NCBI RefSeq assembly: GCF_023546765.1
Contig: NZ_CP097484.1
Location: 1,615,501 to 1,679,500 of the forward strand
Source: Methylobacterium tardum
GTDB lineage: Bacteria; Pseudomonadota; Alphaproteobacteria; Rhizobiales; Beijerinckiaceae
Reading direction: 5' to 3'
Length of the DNA: 64,000 nucleotides
The notes below the pieces were generated by a model that was not told the origin of the DNA, searched no databases, and saw only the letters and a program-made list of their open reading frames with translations. Numbering within the stretch: the first letter of the stretch is position 1; the number at the start of each line of letters is the position of its first letter. Below, one piece after another: positions 53,753 to 62,027 of this stretch. A program made the position numbers and the translations under genes.

Positions 53753-53806
53753 AAGCGTCGAAGGGCGAGCCGTCCGGATCCAGGCCCAGCTGCAATCGGT
53801 AATATC

Positions 53807-53974
53807 ATGAGCGAAGACGATCCTATCCCCGAAGCCGTGGCATCCCTGATCGCGGCTGGCTACATGGTCGAGCCGTTCGCCGAAGATCCTTGCCTGTGGC
53901 GCGTGAACGGCGAGGTGATGACCGGCGCTGAGTTGCTCGACGAGGCAACGCGAATGGGCCTCATGGACGGCTGA
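53807..53974 (+). CDS. 55-aa unknown protein
   Basis: ATG 53807 to TGA 53974: acidic, with VASLIAAGYMVEPFAEDPCLW and VMTGAELLDEATRMGL. Strong third-position GC bias supports coding. No family recognised. Confidence 0.5.
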   Translation: MSEDDPIPEAVASLIAAGYMVEPFAEDPCLWRVNGEVMTGAELLDEATRMGLMDG

Positions 53975-53998
53975 GACCGCCTGCGATAGCTCTCCGTC

Positions 53999-54265
53999 AT
54001 GGCCAAAGAGATCCCCAGCGTCGGCGACCTGCGCCGGAAGTCCGAGGTGACGGACGACGAGATAGAGGCGGCGATCGCGGCCTATCTGGCAGACGAATCG
54101 GCCAAGCCGTTCGCCTTCAACTCAGGCCACACCATCGACGTGGCCAAGGCGATCGAGATGCACCCGCAGGCCAAGAAGCTCCTCGCGGACAAGGCCACCA
54201 CGCCCGGCCTGCGCCGCACGATGGTGATGACCGCCGTGATCCTGGGCTTCCCGCTCCAGGGATGA
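53999..54265 (+). CDS. 88-aa unknown protein
   Basis: Encodes MAKEIPSVGDLRRKSEVTDDE, IEAAIAAYLADES and HTIDVAKAIEMHPQAKKLL; mainly helical and charged. Its stop overlaps the next ATG (ATGA), so it is co-translated with the gene at 54262. No domain recognised. Confidence 0.58.
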   Translation: MAKEIPSVGDLRRKSEVTDDEIEAAIAAYLADESAKPFAFNSGHTIDVAKAIEMHPQAKKLLADKATTPGLRRTMVMTAVILGFPLQG

Positions 54266-54459
54266 GCGACGATGCTGCCGTGCACGAGATCGTCGTCAAC
54301 CGCGTGATGGAGCGCCTGAGCGGCTTCATCCAGAGCATCGCCATGAGTGCCCAGGACGCGCGGCAGATCGTGAGCCGCGCCGTCGCTGAGGATCCGTCGG
54401 CGCCCGAGTATGACATCGAGGCGAAGGCGCGCGCCTGGATGCTGATTGCGCTAGCGTAG
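54262..54459 (+). CDS. Small helical protein, family shared with 54845-55048
   Basis: 65 aa: MSDDAAVHEIVVNRVMERL, SGFIQSIAMSAQDARQIV, EAKARAWMLIALA. The arrangement MSDD... MxRLxGF...G/S..A..IV...A.....EA.AR..I..A is repeated in the protein at 54845, so the two are diverged duplicates. Function unknown. Confidence 0.6.
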   Translation: MSDDAAVHEIVVNRVMERLSGFIQSIAMSAQDARQIVSRAVAEDPSAPEYDIEAKARAWMLIALA

Positions 54460-54496
54460 CAACCCGGGTGGTGCAGCCGGTGATGGAGGTAGCTCG

Positions 54497-54781
54497 GTGA
54501 GAGAAGCGCAGAGGATCGCCGACGCAATCGCTACTCTCAAACGCGCACTCGCGCGGGCAGGGATCGATGCGCCTTTCGCCATCGAGTTCGATGAGTCGGC
54601 CGCAGGCTCTCGGCTGGCGGCCATCATCACGCGCGATCTGCCGATCGAGGTCATTATCTCGCGGCAGACCGGTCTTGCTCCGGAATTGTCTGGGCGGCGG
54701 GAGCAGGCTGAAATCAACGGCGTGAAAGTGCGCTGGCCGGGTCGGCCTGCTCAGCCCAGACCGGCCTTGGCTGGCGAGTGA
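54497..54781 (+). CDS. 94-aa unknown protein
   Basis: From GTG 54497 (AGGTAGCTCG upstream): AQRIADAIATLKRALARAG, FAIEFDESAAGSRLAAIITRD and a Pro-rich end. The fold suggested is helix then strands. It sits between the two related small proteins. Function unknown. Confidence 0.5.
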   Translation: MREAQRIADAIATLKRALARAGIDAPFAIEFDESAAGSRLAAIITRDLPIEVIISRQTGLAPELSGRREQAEINGVKVRWPGRPAQPRPALAGE

Positions 54782-54844
54782 CTTTCGCGTGGCACTGCAT
54801 CTTCCCCGACATCCGCCACGACCGCGGCGCCGAACGACGATGCC

Positions 54845-55048
54845 ATGAGCGACGATCCGGAAGCCGCACACGAGCGCGCTGCAATCCAACACATGATGCG
54901 GCGGCTGGATGGGTTCGCGCGCGGGCTCGGCTTGGACGAGGCAGCCACGCGCCATATTGTCGAGGGGGTGCTCGCCGACATGCCGATGCGCACGGACGAC
55001 GAGCGGCTGATGGAGGCGCGGGCCCGGATGATCGTGGCGGCCGCATAG
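54845..55048 (+). CDS. Small helical protein, relative of 54262-54459
   Basis: 67 aa: MSDDPEAAHERAAIQHMMRRL, DGFARGLGLDEAATRHIV, LMEARARMIVAAA. Shares start, spacing and ending pattern with the 65-aa protein about 580 bp upstream. Function unknown. Confidence 0.6.
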   Translation: MSDDPEAAHERAAIQHMMRRLDGFARGLGLDEAATRHIVEGVLADMPMRTDDERLMEARARMIVAAA

Positions 55049-55119
55049 TGGGCGCACAGACCCAAAGCCGCCCTGTTGGGTTGTCCGATAGGTGGGGGAC
55101 CTTTCGACCAGAGCATCAG

Positions 55120-55512
55120 ATGCCGCGGTTCTACTTCCATTTGCGCGGCCCGAATGGGCTGGAACGTGACTATACGGGACTGGAGTTCGCCAGCATCGAG
55201 GCTGCCTACCTGGAAGCGTACCGCACTGTCCCGGGGCTGGGCGCTGACTTGGCCGCGCAGAGGATGGACCCTGCCCGGTACGTCTTCGAGATCACGGACC
55301 CGGCTGGCAGGCTCCTGATGGAGGTGCCGTTCACGGAAGTTCTGAACCGAGGGTGCAAGCCAGTTGCGCCGAGATCGCCATCACACGAGAGAGGACGCAC
55401 ATCCGACCTCATCAAAGCGATCCGCAAGGAGCATGCAGCCGTTCTGGACAAACTCGCCGAGACGCAGATGCTTCTCGCAAATTTGCGAACCGGCAGGGCA
55501 CGCCGCTGTTAA
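55120..55512 (+). CDS. DUF6894-like protein with C-terminal helical extension
   Basis: 130 aa from ATG 55120. MPRFYFHLRGPNGLERDYTG, then a helix with EAAYLEAYRTV and FEITDPAGRLLMEVPFTEVL match the ~70-aa DUF6894 proteins common in Methylobacterium. A ~50-aa C-terminal extension (KAIRKEHAAVLDKLAETQML) adds a coiled coil. Function of the family is unknown. Confidence 0.72.
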   Translation: MPRFYFHLRGPNGLERDYTGLEFASIEAAYLEAYRTVPGLGADLAAQRMDPARYVFEITDPAGRLLMEVPFTEVLNRGCKPVAPRSPSHERGRTSDLIKAIRKEHAAVLDKLAETQMLLANLRTGRARRC

Positions 55513-55623
55513 GGCGCAAGGCCACCAAGGCCTCACAAACGGCATAGGGCGTTCATTGATCCTGTGGGTCCTCGCCGTGAGCCGCGGGTTGGTCGGGAAC
55601 GGCCGGCGCGGTAGCCCGGCGCC

Positions 55624-55875
55624 ATTCCGAAGGCCCCATCGCCCTGCGGTGCCCGCCCGCGTCTGGACGTCCGCCCGCGGGTCCTAGCGGCGCTCACTCC
55701 CGAACCGTCCACCGCCACCGAGATCGCCGAGCGCGCGGGGCTGCCGGGCCGAGAGCGGACCATGCACGCCACCCGCGCACTGGTGCGCCTGGAGGCTGAC
55801 GGCCTTGCGCTCAGCCAGACCCGCCGGAATCGGACGCGCTGGCGCTCTGCAGCGGCCGCTCCCGCCGCTCAATGA
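55624..55875 (+). CDS. Winged-helix protein, start unclear or truncated
   Basis: The frame between the stop at 55612-55614 and TGA 55873 encodes VLAALTPEPSTATEIAERAG, TMHATRALVRLEADGLALSQ and TRRNRTRW, a typical winged helix. No ATG or GTG precedes the domain in frame (only ATT 55624 or CTG 55663), so the 5' end may be lost or shifted. It overlaps the end of the convergent gene by 65 bp. Confidence 0.4.
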   Translation: MPKAPSPCGARPRLDVRPRVLAALTPEPSTATEIAERAGLPGRERTMHATRALVRLEADGLALSQTRRNRTRWRSAAAAPAAQ

Positions 55876-56293
55876 TCCGCGCCCGGTCCCGTAGAGTCAC
55901 CTCGTGCGTCGGCCATTCCCTGCACGCGGCATCAAAGGCGGCCTTGGCCACCGCCAGCGGATAGATCGTCGCGAGGTGCAGCTCGATATTGCCGCCTGTC
56001 TCGCGCCAAACCTCGATCGTGTAGGGCACGCCGGGCGGCACCGGCGGGATCTGTTTCGCCGGTGGCGGCAGCGTGATCGCGGCGAGGCAGAGGTGCTCGT
56101 ACTTCCGCGTGGGCGGCGCCCCGGGCGGCCGCTGATAGGGGCACGAGGCCGTCAGGTGCCGCAGCACGTCGACCGTCGAGATATCCGCCCCATAGCGGCC
56201 GATCAGGCTGGCGACGGTGTAGCGCCCCGAGCGCTTGCAGGAGCTGCAATCGACGTAGACCCGGCCAGACTGCACATCGCCCAGACGCCCCAT
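55811..56293 (-). CDS. Unknown protein with N-terminal zinc-ribbon-like Cys pair
   Basis: 160 aa from ATG 56293 (ATG 56323 is an alternative). Near the N-terminus VYVDCSSCKRSGRYTVASLI carries a CxxC and a later Cys in LTASCPYQRP that could complete a metal site. The C-terminal half has PYTIEVWRETGGNIELHLAT and TLRDRARIIERR. Alphaproteobacterial phage and islands often carry such short Cys-containing proteins. Function unknown. Confidence 0.6.
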   Translation of the reverse strand: MGRLGDVQSGRVYVDCSSCKRSGRYTVASLIGRYGADISTVDVLRHLTASCPYQRPPGAPPTRKYEHLCLAAITLPPPAKQIPPVPPGVPYTIEVWRETGGNIELHLATIYPLAVAKAAFDAACREWPTHEVTLRDRARIIERRERPLQSASASDSGGSG

Positions 56294-56423
56294 TCTGGTG
56301 CCCCTCCGCCCGCGAACGAACACGGAACAGACCCGACCCGGCGAGACGCTTCAACCTGCATCGGCGGGGCTCGCCGAGATCACGGTGGAGCGGTGTGGAT
56401 GATGTTCGGAAAGATCAGATGCG

Positions 56424-56801
56424 TCAGGCGCTTCGACTGACCCGCGCCGCGAACTCCCAGACAGGCACCCCCCAGGTCTGACCCGGCTTCGTCCGGTAGC
56501 CGCTGAACCGTTCGAACACGATCCGGTCGGGCTCGACGGCGGTTGCGGGGCTATCGTTGACCATCAGCGCGCCGGCATATTCCACGCGCAGGAAGCCGTG
56601 CTCCGGATGGACACCGAACAGCTGCGGGGCGGTCCAGCCGAGCCGGTGTGCCTCGGAGCCGTGCTCGCCGAGGAACGCCAGCGCGTTCTCGCGCATCGCC
56701 TTCCACTTCGCCGGCAGGAGATACCGGCACGGCGAGGCGTGCTCGGACAAGCGCTCGATCTGGTCGCGCCAGGAGGCGACGGCGGGCGGGAGGTCGGGCA
56801 T
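56424..56801 (-). CDS. Unknown 125-aa protein
   Basis: Encodes LPPAVASWRDQIERLSEHA, WKAMRENALAFLGEHGSEAHRLGWTAPQLFGVHP and ERFSGYRTKPGQTWGVPVW. Similar short proteins accompany phage or plasmid DNA in this group; the AHRLGWTAPQLFGVHP segment recalls phage-encoded primase-accessory proteins, but I would not assign a function. Confidence 0.6.
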   Translation of the reverse strand: MPDLPPAVASWRDQIERLSEHASPCRYLLPAKWKAMRENALAFLGEHGSEAHRLGWTAPQLFGVHPEHGFLRVEYAGALMVNDSPATAVEPDRIVFERFSGYRTKPGQTWGVPVWEFAARVSRSA

Positions 56802-57083
56802 GGCTGGCGGCGTAGGCCTGCTGCCTTAATGGGGTGTCACCGCGGACCGCCGGCGTCATCTTCATCCAGACACACTGCGAGGGATCGGGGGTGAGGCTGA
56901 GGAAAGTCGCTCTGTGGCAACGCTTTTCGAGTAACCTTTGATTGAGCATCCGAAGGCTTAGGGCTATCTGAAGTGAGAACGGCAGACTGGCTCGCCGGTC
57001 AGAGCTACGTGCGGAACCAGGATGATCCTGAAGGCGCAAACTAGTCAGTTCCGCTTACAAAATCGCCGACACGCGAGTGCAAT

Positions 57084-58625
57084 ATGGCCAAATCAGGTCT
57101 CTACGGCGATCGTTGGAAAGTGCTCGATAATTTGGGCGGCGGCGGCCAAGGTGATGTCTACCGCGTCACAGATACGACTGGCGAGTTTGCTGGAGAATAT
57201 GCATTAAAGCGCTTGAGAGATCTGAGAAGGTTGGACCGTTTCAGGAACGAGGTTGAGGCGCTTAAGCGGCTCGATCATGATCATATCATTAAGTTGATCC
57301 ATTCGTCCGATTTGCAGTCGGAGGGCGATGACCAGAGACATTTCCTTGTAATGCCAATAGCAGCTGAGCGCGATGCAGAAAGGCGCTTGCCAATATTTAC
57401 TGGCAGTATTGAAAATACTGCAAAAGTGGGACTGCAGATCGCGAAGGCTTTGCACGCCGCTCATGGGCAGAAAGTTATCCACCGCGACGTCAAGCCTGCC
57501 AATATACTATTCCCTGATCAATCGCTTAATGCATGGCTAAGTGATTTCGGCATTTGTCACCTTGAGAAAGAAATCAACGATACCCCTTTCGGGGATGTGA
57601 TGGGACCGCGGCGCTTTGCTGCGCCTGAGATTGAGGCCGGTAGGGCGGATGAAGTGCCTCCCGACGTGGATGTTTACTCCCTAGGACAGACATTGTTCTA
57701 TCTGCTAAGCGGCGGACGTACTTTCCATCGAGAGGAAGTCAATTCTACCAATTACGACGCATCATTCCCGGCCGGTGAGCAGAGCGAGCTGCTTCGATCG
57801 CTTTTATCCAATATGGTAGCGCTTAGAGGTCATCGCATCGATAATATGGGAGATGTCGTATCTCGTTTAGAGCGTGTCATCTCTTGGAATGAGGAAGCTA
57901 GAACTTCCGGTGTATCGGCCGGCCTACAAGGTGCGATCCTTGCCGCTAGGCGTAGAGTTCAGGAGGCCAATAAAAATCACGACGACGCTCAACGTCGGCG
58001 AGAGCTTTACGACGGGATGCGTAGACGTGTAATTGATAGCATAAAAGACACTGTAAAAAGTCCGATGGTTGCTGCGGCCTCTTTGATTTCTGAAGGCGGC
58101 GAACTGACGGCGACAGTTGAGGAGACTGGGTCGGCAGCGTTCAACATCGCTTTCGGCCGGTTGACGATGAACCCATTTCAATCTTGCAATATCACTACTG
58201 CGCATGCGAGACGCCCGCACAAGATTAGCCAACTTCAATTTTGGTTGTGCTCTAAGAGGGTGATGCGGGTAGTGATAAATCAAGGCGCCGGGCGATCCGC
58301 TTTCGATAGCGAGCCAGCCGATGAAGAATTGGTGCTAATCCCGATATCGCTCGTTACTTACAAGGGAGCTCCGCAGAAGTCATACGCGGCTTTTGGTTTC
58401 GAGCATCCAAAGATACCAATGGTTGTTCAAAATCACAATCTTATTGTTGATACACAAAGTCTCTATGGATGGCAGAGACAACCCGTTTCCCAGAACCAGC
58501 CAATCAATGTTGCTATGCTAGAGTTCAAATTATCCGACTGGCCAGAGAAGCAGACCGATGTCATAAAACACGTAGACTCGGTCATAGCAGTATTTATTGA
58601 GCAAAGCTTCGCAGATAACGGATAA
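57084..58625 (+). CDS. Ser/Thr protein kinase with novel C-terminal domain
   Basis: A 513-aa protein with a complete Hanks-type kinase domain (~10-275): glycine loop LGGGGQGDVYRV, K42 in YALKRL, E56 in FRNEVEAL, VIHRDVKPANIL (HRD 133-135), SDFGICHL (DFG 154-156) and FAAPEIE (APE 180-182). A charged helical linker (~275-340) leads to a ~170-aa beta-rich C-terminal domain without a membrane span or known repeat. GC content is well below the island average, so it was acquired separately. No cognate phosphatase or FHA gene adjoins. Cytosolic eukaryote-like kinases in islands often belong to anti-phage or abortive-infection systems; this is an inference. Confidence 0.9.
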   Translation: MAKSGLYGDRWKVLDNLGGGGQGDVYRVTDTTGEFAGEYALKRLRDLRRLDRFRNEVEALKRLDHDHIIKLIHSSDLQSEGDDQRHFLVMPIAAERDAERRLPIFTGSIENTAKVGLQIAKALHAAHGQKVIHRDVKPANILFPDQSLNAWLSDFGICHLEKEINDTPFGDVMGPRRFAAPEIEAGRADEVPPDVDVYSLGQTLFYLLSGGRTFHREEVNSTNYDASFPAGEQSELLRSLLSNMVALRGHRIDNMGDVVSRLERVISWNEEARTSGVSAGLQGAILAARRRVQEANKNHDDAQRRRELYDGMRRRVIDSIKDTVKSPMVAAASLISEGGELTATVEETGSAAFNIAFGRLTMNPFQSCNITTAHARRPHKISQLQFWLCSKRVMRVVINQGAGRSAFDSEPADEELVLIPISLVTYKGAPQKSYAAFGFEHPKIPMVVQNHNLIVDTQSLYGWQRQPVSQNQPINVAMLEFKLSDWPEKQTDVIKHVDSVIAVFIEQSFADNG

Positions 58626-58637
58626 GCGCGAAGATGT

Positions 58638-58916
58638 TTATCGTCCTTGATGGTCCAAGGAATCGATGTCGTCGTGATTGCCGGCCAGCACAACGCTGAA
58701 ATGCTCGTGTGCGATTTGGATCATAGCAATACGAACTCGGAAGTTTGCGCGAATGGAGTAGAAGCGGGAGTTTTTTCGCTTCTTGAAGTGGAGCGCAGCA
58801 TGCGAAGGATCGCGCCTGAAAAGATCTAAAGCCGTCTCTATGAAATGCTGATCAATTTCTGAATGGCGGCCTACAGAGCGCCAGAAACGCTTTGTGAACT
58901 CAAGAGTTATTGCCAC
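58638..58916 (-). CDS. RelE/ParE-like toxin candidate
   Basis: A 92-aa protein: LEFTKRFWRSVGRHSEIDQHF, FIETALDLFRRDPSHAALHFKK, FYSIRANFRVRIAMIQ, VVLAGNHDDIDSL. The helix-helix-four-strand order with a basic strand ending and a C-terminal HDDI fits the RelE/YafQ superfamily. It overlaps the end of the upstream 205-aa gene by 17 bp and is convergent with the kinase (12 bp between stops). If it is a toxin, the coupled partner is the expected antitoxin. Confidence 0.68.
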   Translation of the reverse strand: MAITLEFTKRFWRSVGRHSEIDQHFIETALDLFRRDPSHAALHFKKRKNSRFYSIRANFRVRIAMIQIAHEHFSVVLAGNHDDIDSLDHQGR

Positions 58917-59517
58917 CGACGCGCGCCTTGAATAGATCCTTCAAGCTCTGATCGGGCGAGAGCACATCTCCTGACGGCTGCATGTCTGGGTCGATCTGAG
59001 ATTGTATGTCGAGCAACAGGTAAAATTGTTCGACCGCCTCTTCGTGACGCAAGGCGTAGGGCTTCAAGAGATAAGATAAAGCAAGCCGCACCCAATCTTC
59101 GGGGCGTTCGGAGTTAGAAACCTCCTGAACCAAGCCTTCGATGATACCCCCAACGGCATCGTGGGACGCGCGGATGACTTTTGCCTTCCGATCGGCCTCT
59201 GCGGTCAGCCGTCTGAGAGTGCCTAGAAGCGTCGAAGTGGGTTCGGCGCCCTGAATTACGGCCTCAAGCCGGCGCAGCCTCTGCCAGTGAGGCGCGTTCT
59301 CAAGCTTGATCTGCTCTTGATCGGCAAGCCAGGTCTGCTCGAGCTGGCGCATCAGCGCCGCACGATCCCCGAGGCGATCGACGATATCGATGACAGCTGC
59401 GGGAGACTGAGGCGGCTCTTCCACCAAAGCTGCCTCCACGTCCTCAAGCACCTTCCGAAGCGCACTCACGGCTCTCTCCTCAGCCCCTAATATGCGTGAC
59501 AGTCCCGGAGAAGCCAA
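58900..59517 (-). CDS. Unknown helical protein, coupled to RelE-like gene (possible antitoxin)
   Basis: 205 aa, almost wholly helical: ILGAEERAVSALRKVLEDVE, ALMRQLEQTWLADQEQIKLE, RLEAVIQGAE, LRRLTAEADRKAKVIRASHD, LALSYLLKPYALRHEEAVEQFY. It has no helix-turn-helix or ribbon-helix-helix that would mark a classical antitoxin and is more than twice the usual antitoxin length. Gene order (partner first, overlapping the RelE-like gene) still fits a toxin-antitoxin operon. Confidence 0.65.
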   Translation of the reverse strand: MASPGLSRILGAEERAVSALRKVLEDVEAALVEEPPQSPAAVIDIVDRLGDRAALMRQLEQTWLADQEQIKLENAPHWQRLRRLEAVIQGAEPTSTLLGTLRRLTAEADRKAKVIRASHDAVGGIIEGLVQEVSNSERPEDWVRLALSYLLKPYALRHEEAVEQFYLLLDIQSQIDPDMQPSGDVLSPDQSLKDLFKARVGGNNS

Positions 59518-59587
59518 CTGCTTGCACTGGCCCTCACATAGGGCCCTTGTTAGAAGGCTTGTGCGAGGTGGTCGGGCGAGCCTCAGG

Positions 59588-59842
59588 TCATTGCGTCGGT
59601 GGAGCGTGCGGCTCGCCTAATCCGTGAATGGGACCCACGCCCTTCAACGGGAAGAGCCGCACCTCGGTCGTCGGTCGCAGCCGAATAGGCGAGGTTGTGA
59701 CGCAGATCGTCGGTAGGCAGCCGAAGTCTTCCGATTGGGGCGGCATGCGAGGCCGACGGCGGCGCTGCGGATCGCGATAGCTGCACCAGGGCGGCACTGA
59801 GGCCGTCCAAGGCACCGGCGCTGAACTGGCTGTGACATTCAA
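59588..59842 (-). CDS. Doubtful 84-aa ORF
   Basis: The minus-strand frame ends with EVRLFPLKGVGPIHGLGEPHAPP, which looks protein-like, but the N-terminal half is Arg/Pro-rich and another frame (59583-59870) overlaps it fully. No ribosome-binding site is clear. Listed because the 490-bp stretch 59518-60005 otherwise holds nothing. Confidence 0.28.
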   Translation of the reverse strand: MNVTASSAPVPWTASVPPWCSYRDPQRRRRPRMPPQSEDFGCLPTICVTTSPIRLRPTTEVRLFPLKGVGPIHGLGEPHAPPTQ

Positions 59843-60005
59843 GGTTTTGGCCCCGCCCCGATCTGCTCATGGGGCGGGGGAGCGTCCGATCTCACCAGCA
59901 TGGGCCGAGCCGATACGCGACGCGGCTTGAGGGTTGAGCCGCCGCCGTGGGTTAGCGGAAGGGCAGCACTGACAGCCAAGGTGTCAGCCGGTACGCTGTC
60001 GGCCG

Positions 60006-60236
60006 ATGCACAAGCTTCCACCGACCAGCATCTATCGCCTCCGATCCCTCGCGGCGGCCGGCCCGCGCTTCTACCAAGTGAACGCCTTCACGCGGCGCTT
60101 GGAGGTGCTCGGTATGATCTGCCCCACAGGGCGAACGAACCCTGAGGACAGGACCGCAGAGTACAGAATCACCGACGCAGGCCTCGCTGAGCTGGAAGAG
60201 CGCTACGGGTCGTTACGCGCGCATAAGGACGGGTGA
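60006..60236 (+). CDS. Small winged-helix-like protein
   Basis: 76 aa from ATG 60006: YRLRSLAAAGPRFYQVNAFT, RRLEVLGMICPTGRTNPEDR, YRITDAGLAELEERYGSL. The ending YRITDAGLAEL is the usual wing-plus-helix of small transcription-factor-like domains. No partner gene. Function unknown. Confidence 0.6.
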   Translation: MHKLPPTSIYRLRSLAAAGPRFYQVNAFTRRLEVLGMICPTGRTNPEDRTAEYRITDAGLAELEERYGSLRAHKDG

Positions 60237-60402
60237 TGCTGACCCCATCGCCCTCTGCCCACGGAACGGGGGCGGCTGGACTCATCGCCGGCTCAGACTG
60301 ATCGCCGCCCGCTAGACAAGGCGAGACGTTACTCATCATTTGATGCCGACAGCGGCGGCGGATTTTGGTCGTGAGACCGCGTTCTCGCCGGCCGCCACGC
60401 TT

Positions 60403-60543
60403 ATGGATCAGATCACTCCCGCTCGTATCGTCTCCGCCCGCAAGAAGCCCCATCCGGCCCTTGTCATAGCGTCCGTGATCCTGGCCATGGGACTATGGTT
60501 CGTCATTTACGGAGTGTCCGGACGCGTAGTCTCGTTCTGTTAG
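60403..60543 (+). CDS. Small single-pass membrane protein
   Basis: 46 aa from ATG 60403 (the frame is open to 60340): a basic start TPARIVSARKKPHP and one helix ALVIASVILAMGLWFVIYGV. Followed 14 bp later by a stem-loop. Unknown function. Confidence 0.5.
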   Translation: MDQITPARIVSARKKPHPALVIASVILAMGLWFVIYGVSGRVVSFC

Positions 60544-60551
60544 GCGGCACG

Positions 60552-60583
60552 AAAAAGCCCGCCCAGACGGGACCCGGGCGGGC
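60552..60583 (-). terminator. Intrinsic terminator for minus-strand transcript
   Basis: gcccgccc (60557-60564) pairs with gggcgggc (60576-60583); on the minus strand the stem is followed by a T5 run (60556-60552). It lies 63 bp past the stop of the minus-strand secreted protein and may also slow plus-strand readthrough. Confidence 0.75.
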
Positions 60584-60645
60584 AAAGAACAATGGGACGA
60601 AGCTCGTCGCGTTCTCTTGGGCCAACGGCTGAGTTTCAGGGAGGG

Positions 60646-60894
60646 TCAGCCGCCGCCACCGCTGCTGCTTCCGCCGCCGCTGCCGGTCGATCGCGAACCA
60701 CGCGACGGCTGACCTGCATTGCCGCCCGCAGCAGAGCTCGTCGGACCGTGCCCACCGGTGTTGTTCGTTATAGGTGCTCCGGTCCGCTTGGCCGACTTCA
60801 TATGACGTGAGCGCGCGTCAGCGGGCGTGGTCGTCTGTGTCATCACGAAGGATGATAGGGCTAAGGCGCATACACCGAGTAGGAGCTTCTTCAC
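60646..60894 (-). CDS. Small secreted Gly/Ser-rich protein
   Basis: 82 aa from GTG 60894, with GGAGA upstream: signal peptide KKLLLGVCALALSSFVMTQT with likely cleavage after ADA, then a Ser/Gly/Asn-rich tail with SGGGSSSGGGG at the end. Followed by a terminator. Such secreted low-complexity proteins are common in Methylobacterium. Function unknown. Confidence 0.62.
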   Translation of the reverse strand: MKKLLLGVCALALSSFVMTQTTTPADARSRHMKSAKRTGAPITNNTGGHGPTSSAAGGNAGQPSRGSRSTGSGGGSSSGGGG

Positions 60895-61190
60895 GGCAGG
60901 TCTCCAAGTCACTTGTGCCCAGACAACCCGTGATGAAAGCATAATATCCGCAGCGCCGGACCGATTACCCGCTCTCGGCGCATCATCATGTCCATGAGCC
61001 GGTTGCCACGGACGGATCAGTTTACAGAAAACCCCCGCGCGGCGGTGCCGGCGGGGCTGAAGGTATTCGCAGAGGAGTGGTTGAGTATCGCAAAGGGCGG
61101 CCCAACAAGCGCCGCGTCGAAATTCTCCCTCACCCGGAGCCGGGCGACCCGAGCGGTCACGAAGCCAGCGAATGGACCGCCCCGCGACTC

Positions 61191-61403
61191 CTAATTCGCG
61201 TGGGCAGCAGCTTTCCGCGAAGGCTTGCCCAACTCAGCCTCCAAAGCCTGTTGGGCCGCCTGAGCCGCTTTCCGCGGGATCATAACCGCGGCGTCTTTCC
61301 CATCCGCAGCTCGGAAGTGCAGGACGATCGTGTCGCCACCGTCGATGCTCTCGGATCGGGAAAAGCAGCGGGTCGACAAAATGGCGAGGGCTTCATCGCT
61401 CAT
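61191..61403 (-). CDS. 70-aa unknown protein
   Basis: From ATG 61403, GGGGAG 8 nt upstream. Encodes SDEALAILSTRCFSRSESID, GGDTIVLHFRAADGKDAAVM and IPRKAAQAAQQALEAELG: strands then a helix, likely a small folded domain like those of type II regulatory or phage proteins. No family recognised. Confidence 0.6.
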   Translation of the reverse strand: MSDEALAILSTRCFSRSESIDGGDTIVLHFRAADGKDAAVMIPRKAAQAAQQALEAELGKPSRKAAAHAN

Positions 61404-61498
61404 CACGGTCACTCCCCTCGCCAGCAAGGCTGGGTTGCACCGCAATAACTTATGGTGGTGAGCCACGGTCTACAATAACACGTTGGTATGCGCGCATG

Positions 61499-61530
61499 AA
61501 AAAACCGCCTCGGCCGGAGCCGGGCGGTTT
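61499..61530 (-). terminator. Intrinsic terminator for minus-strand transcript
   Basis: aaccgcc (61503-61509) pairs with ggcggtt (61523-61529), with a further internal GC pairing; on the minus strand it is followed by T6. It lies about 60 bp past the stop of the 42-aa membrane protein at 61592-61720. Confidence 0.75.
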
Positions 61531-61591
61531 GAGGTGGGTCTTGCTGAGGATCAGAGGCTGGTAGACGCGCGGAGCAGCGCGGAAGTTCCGG

Positions 61592-61720
61592 TCAGCCGGG
61601 CGGCGGCCGCTGTCGATCCGCGACCCAGCCGCCGACGAAGAGCCCGACGATGAGACCGATCCCGGCCCACATCATGGTCTCGCCAGGATGGGTCCAGAGC
61701 ATCAGGTGGCGAGCTGACAT
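61592..61720 (-). CDS. 42-aa membrane protein
   Basis: ATG 61720 to TGA 61592: HLMLWTHPGETMMWAGIGL then a glycine-rich helix LIVGLFVGGWVADRQR. One membrane span. Supported by a terminator immediately downstream. Function unknown. Confidence 0.5.
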   Translation of the reverse strand: MSARHLMLWTHPGETMMWAGIGLIVGLFVGGWVADRQRPPPG

Positions 61721-61786
61721 GACGGGAGCGACACAAGAAGCACGTCTGCCACGCTAAACAGTCGGACCTTCGCTCTCGACAGCGCC

Positions 61787-61984
61787 TCACTGCCCGCGCT
61801 TGCCGGTCTGCGGAAGAGGCGTGGCAGGACCTGCAGCATCGCCGACGGGATTCTGACCAGCCTCCCTCACCTGCGATCGCGTTGAGCCGGTCACCTCCAC
61901 CGATGCATGGGACCGGTTTTCCCAATGGGAGAGCGTGACGCCGAATAGGATTAAGACGAGACCGATGGGGAAGAGCCAACGCAT
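61787..61984 (-). CDS. Small membrane-anchored or secreted protein
   Basis: 65 aa from ATG 61984: MRWLFPIGLVLILFGVTLSHW, a membrane helix or signal anchor, then a hydrophilic tail. It is followed by the 42-aa membrane protein on the same strand. Function unknown. Confidence 0.5.
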   Translation of the reverse strand: MRWLFPIGLVLILFGVTLSHWENRSHASVEVTGSTRSQVREAGQNPVGDAAGPATPLPQTGKRGQ

Positions 61985-62027
61985 GGGCCAGAAACCGGGA
62001 CGTCGCGCCCCGGTTCCGGTCATGCAG

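Noticed and set aside
60988..61448. Overlapping plus-strand frames 60988-61194 and 61077-61448
   Set aside because: Neither has a ribosome-binding site or recognisable pattern, and both collide with the better supported minus-strand gene 61191-61403. A C5 run at 61031 could join them but nothing supports the fused product.
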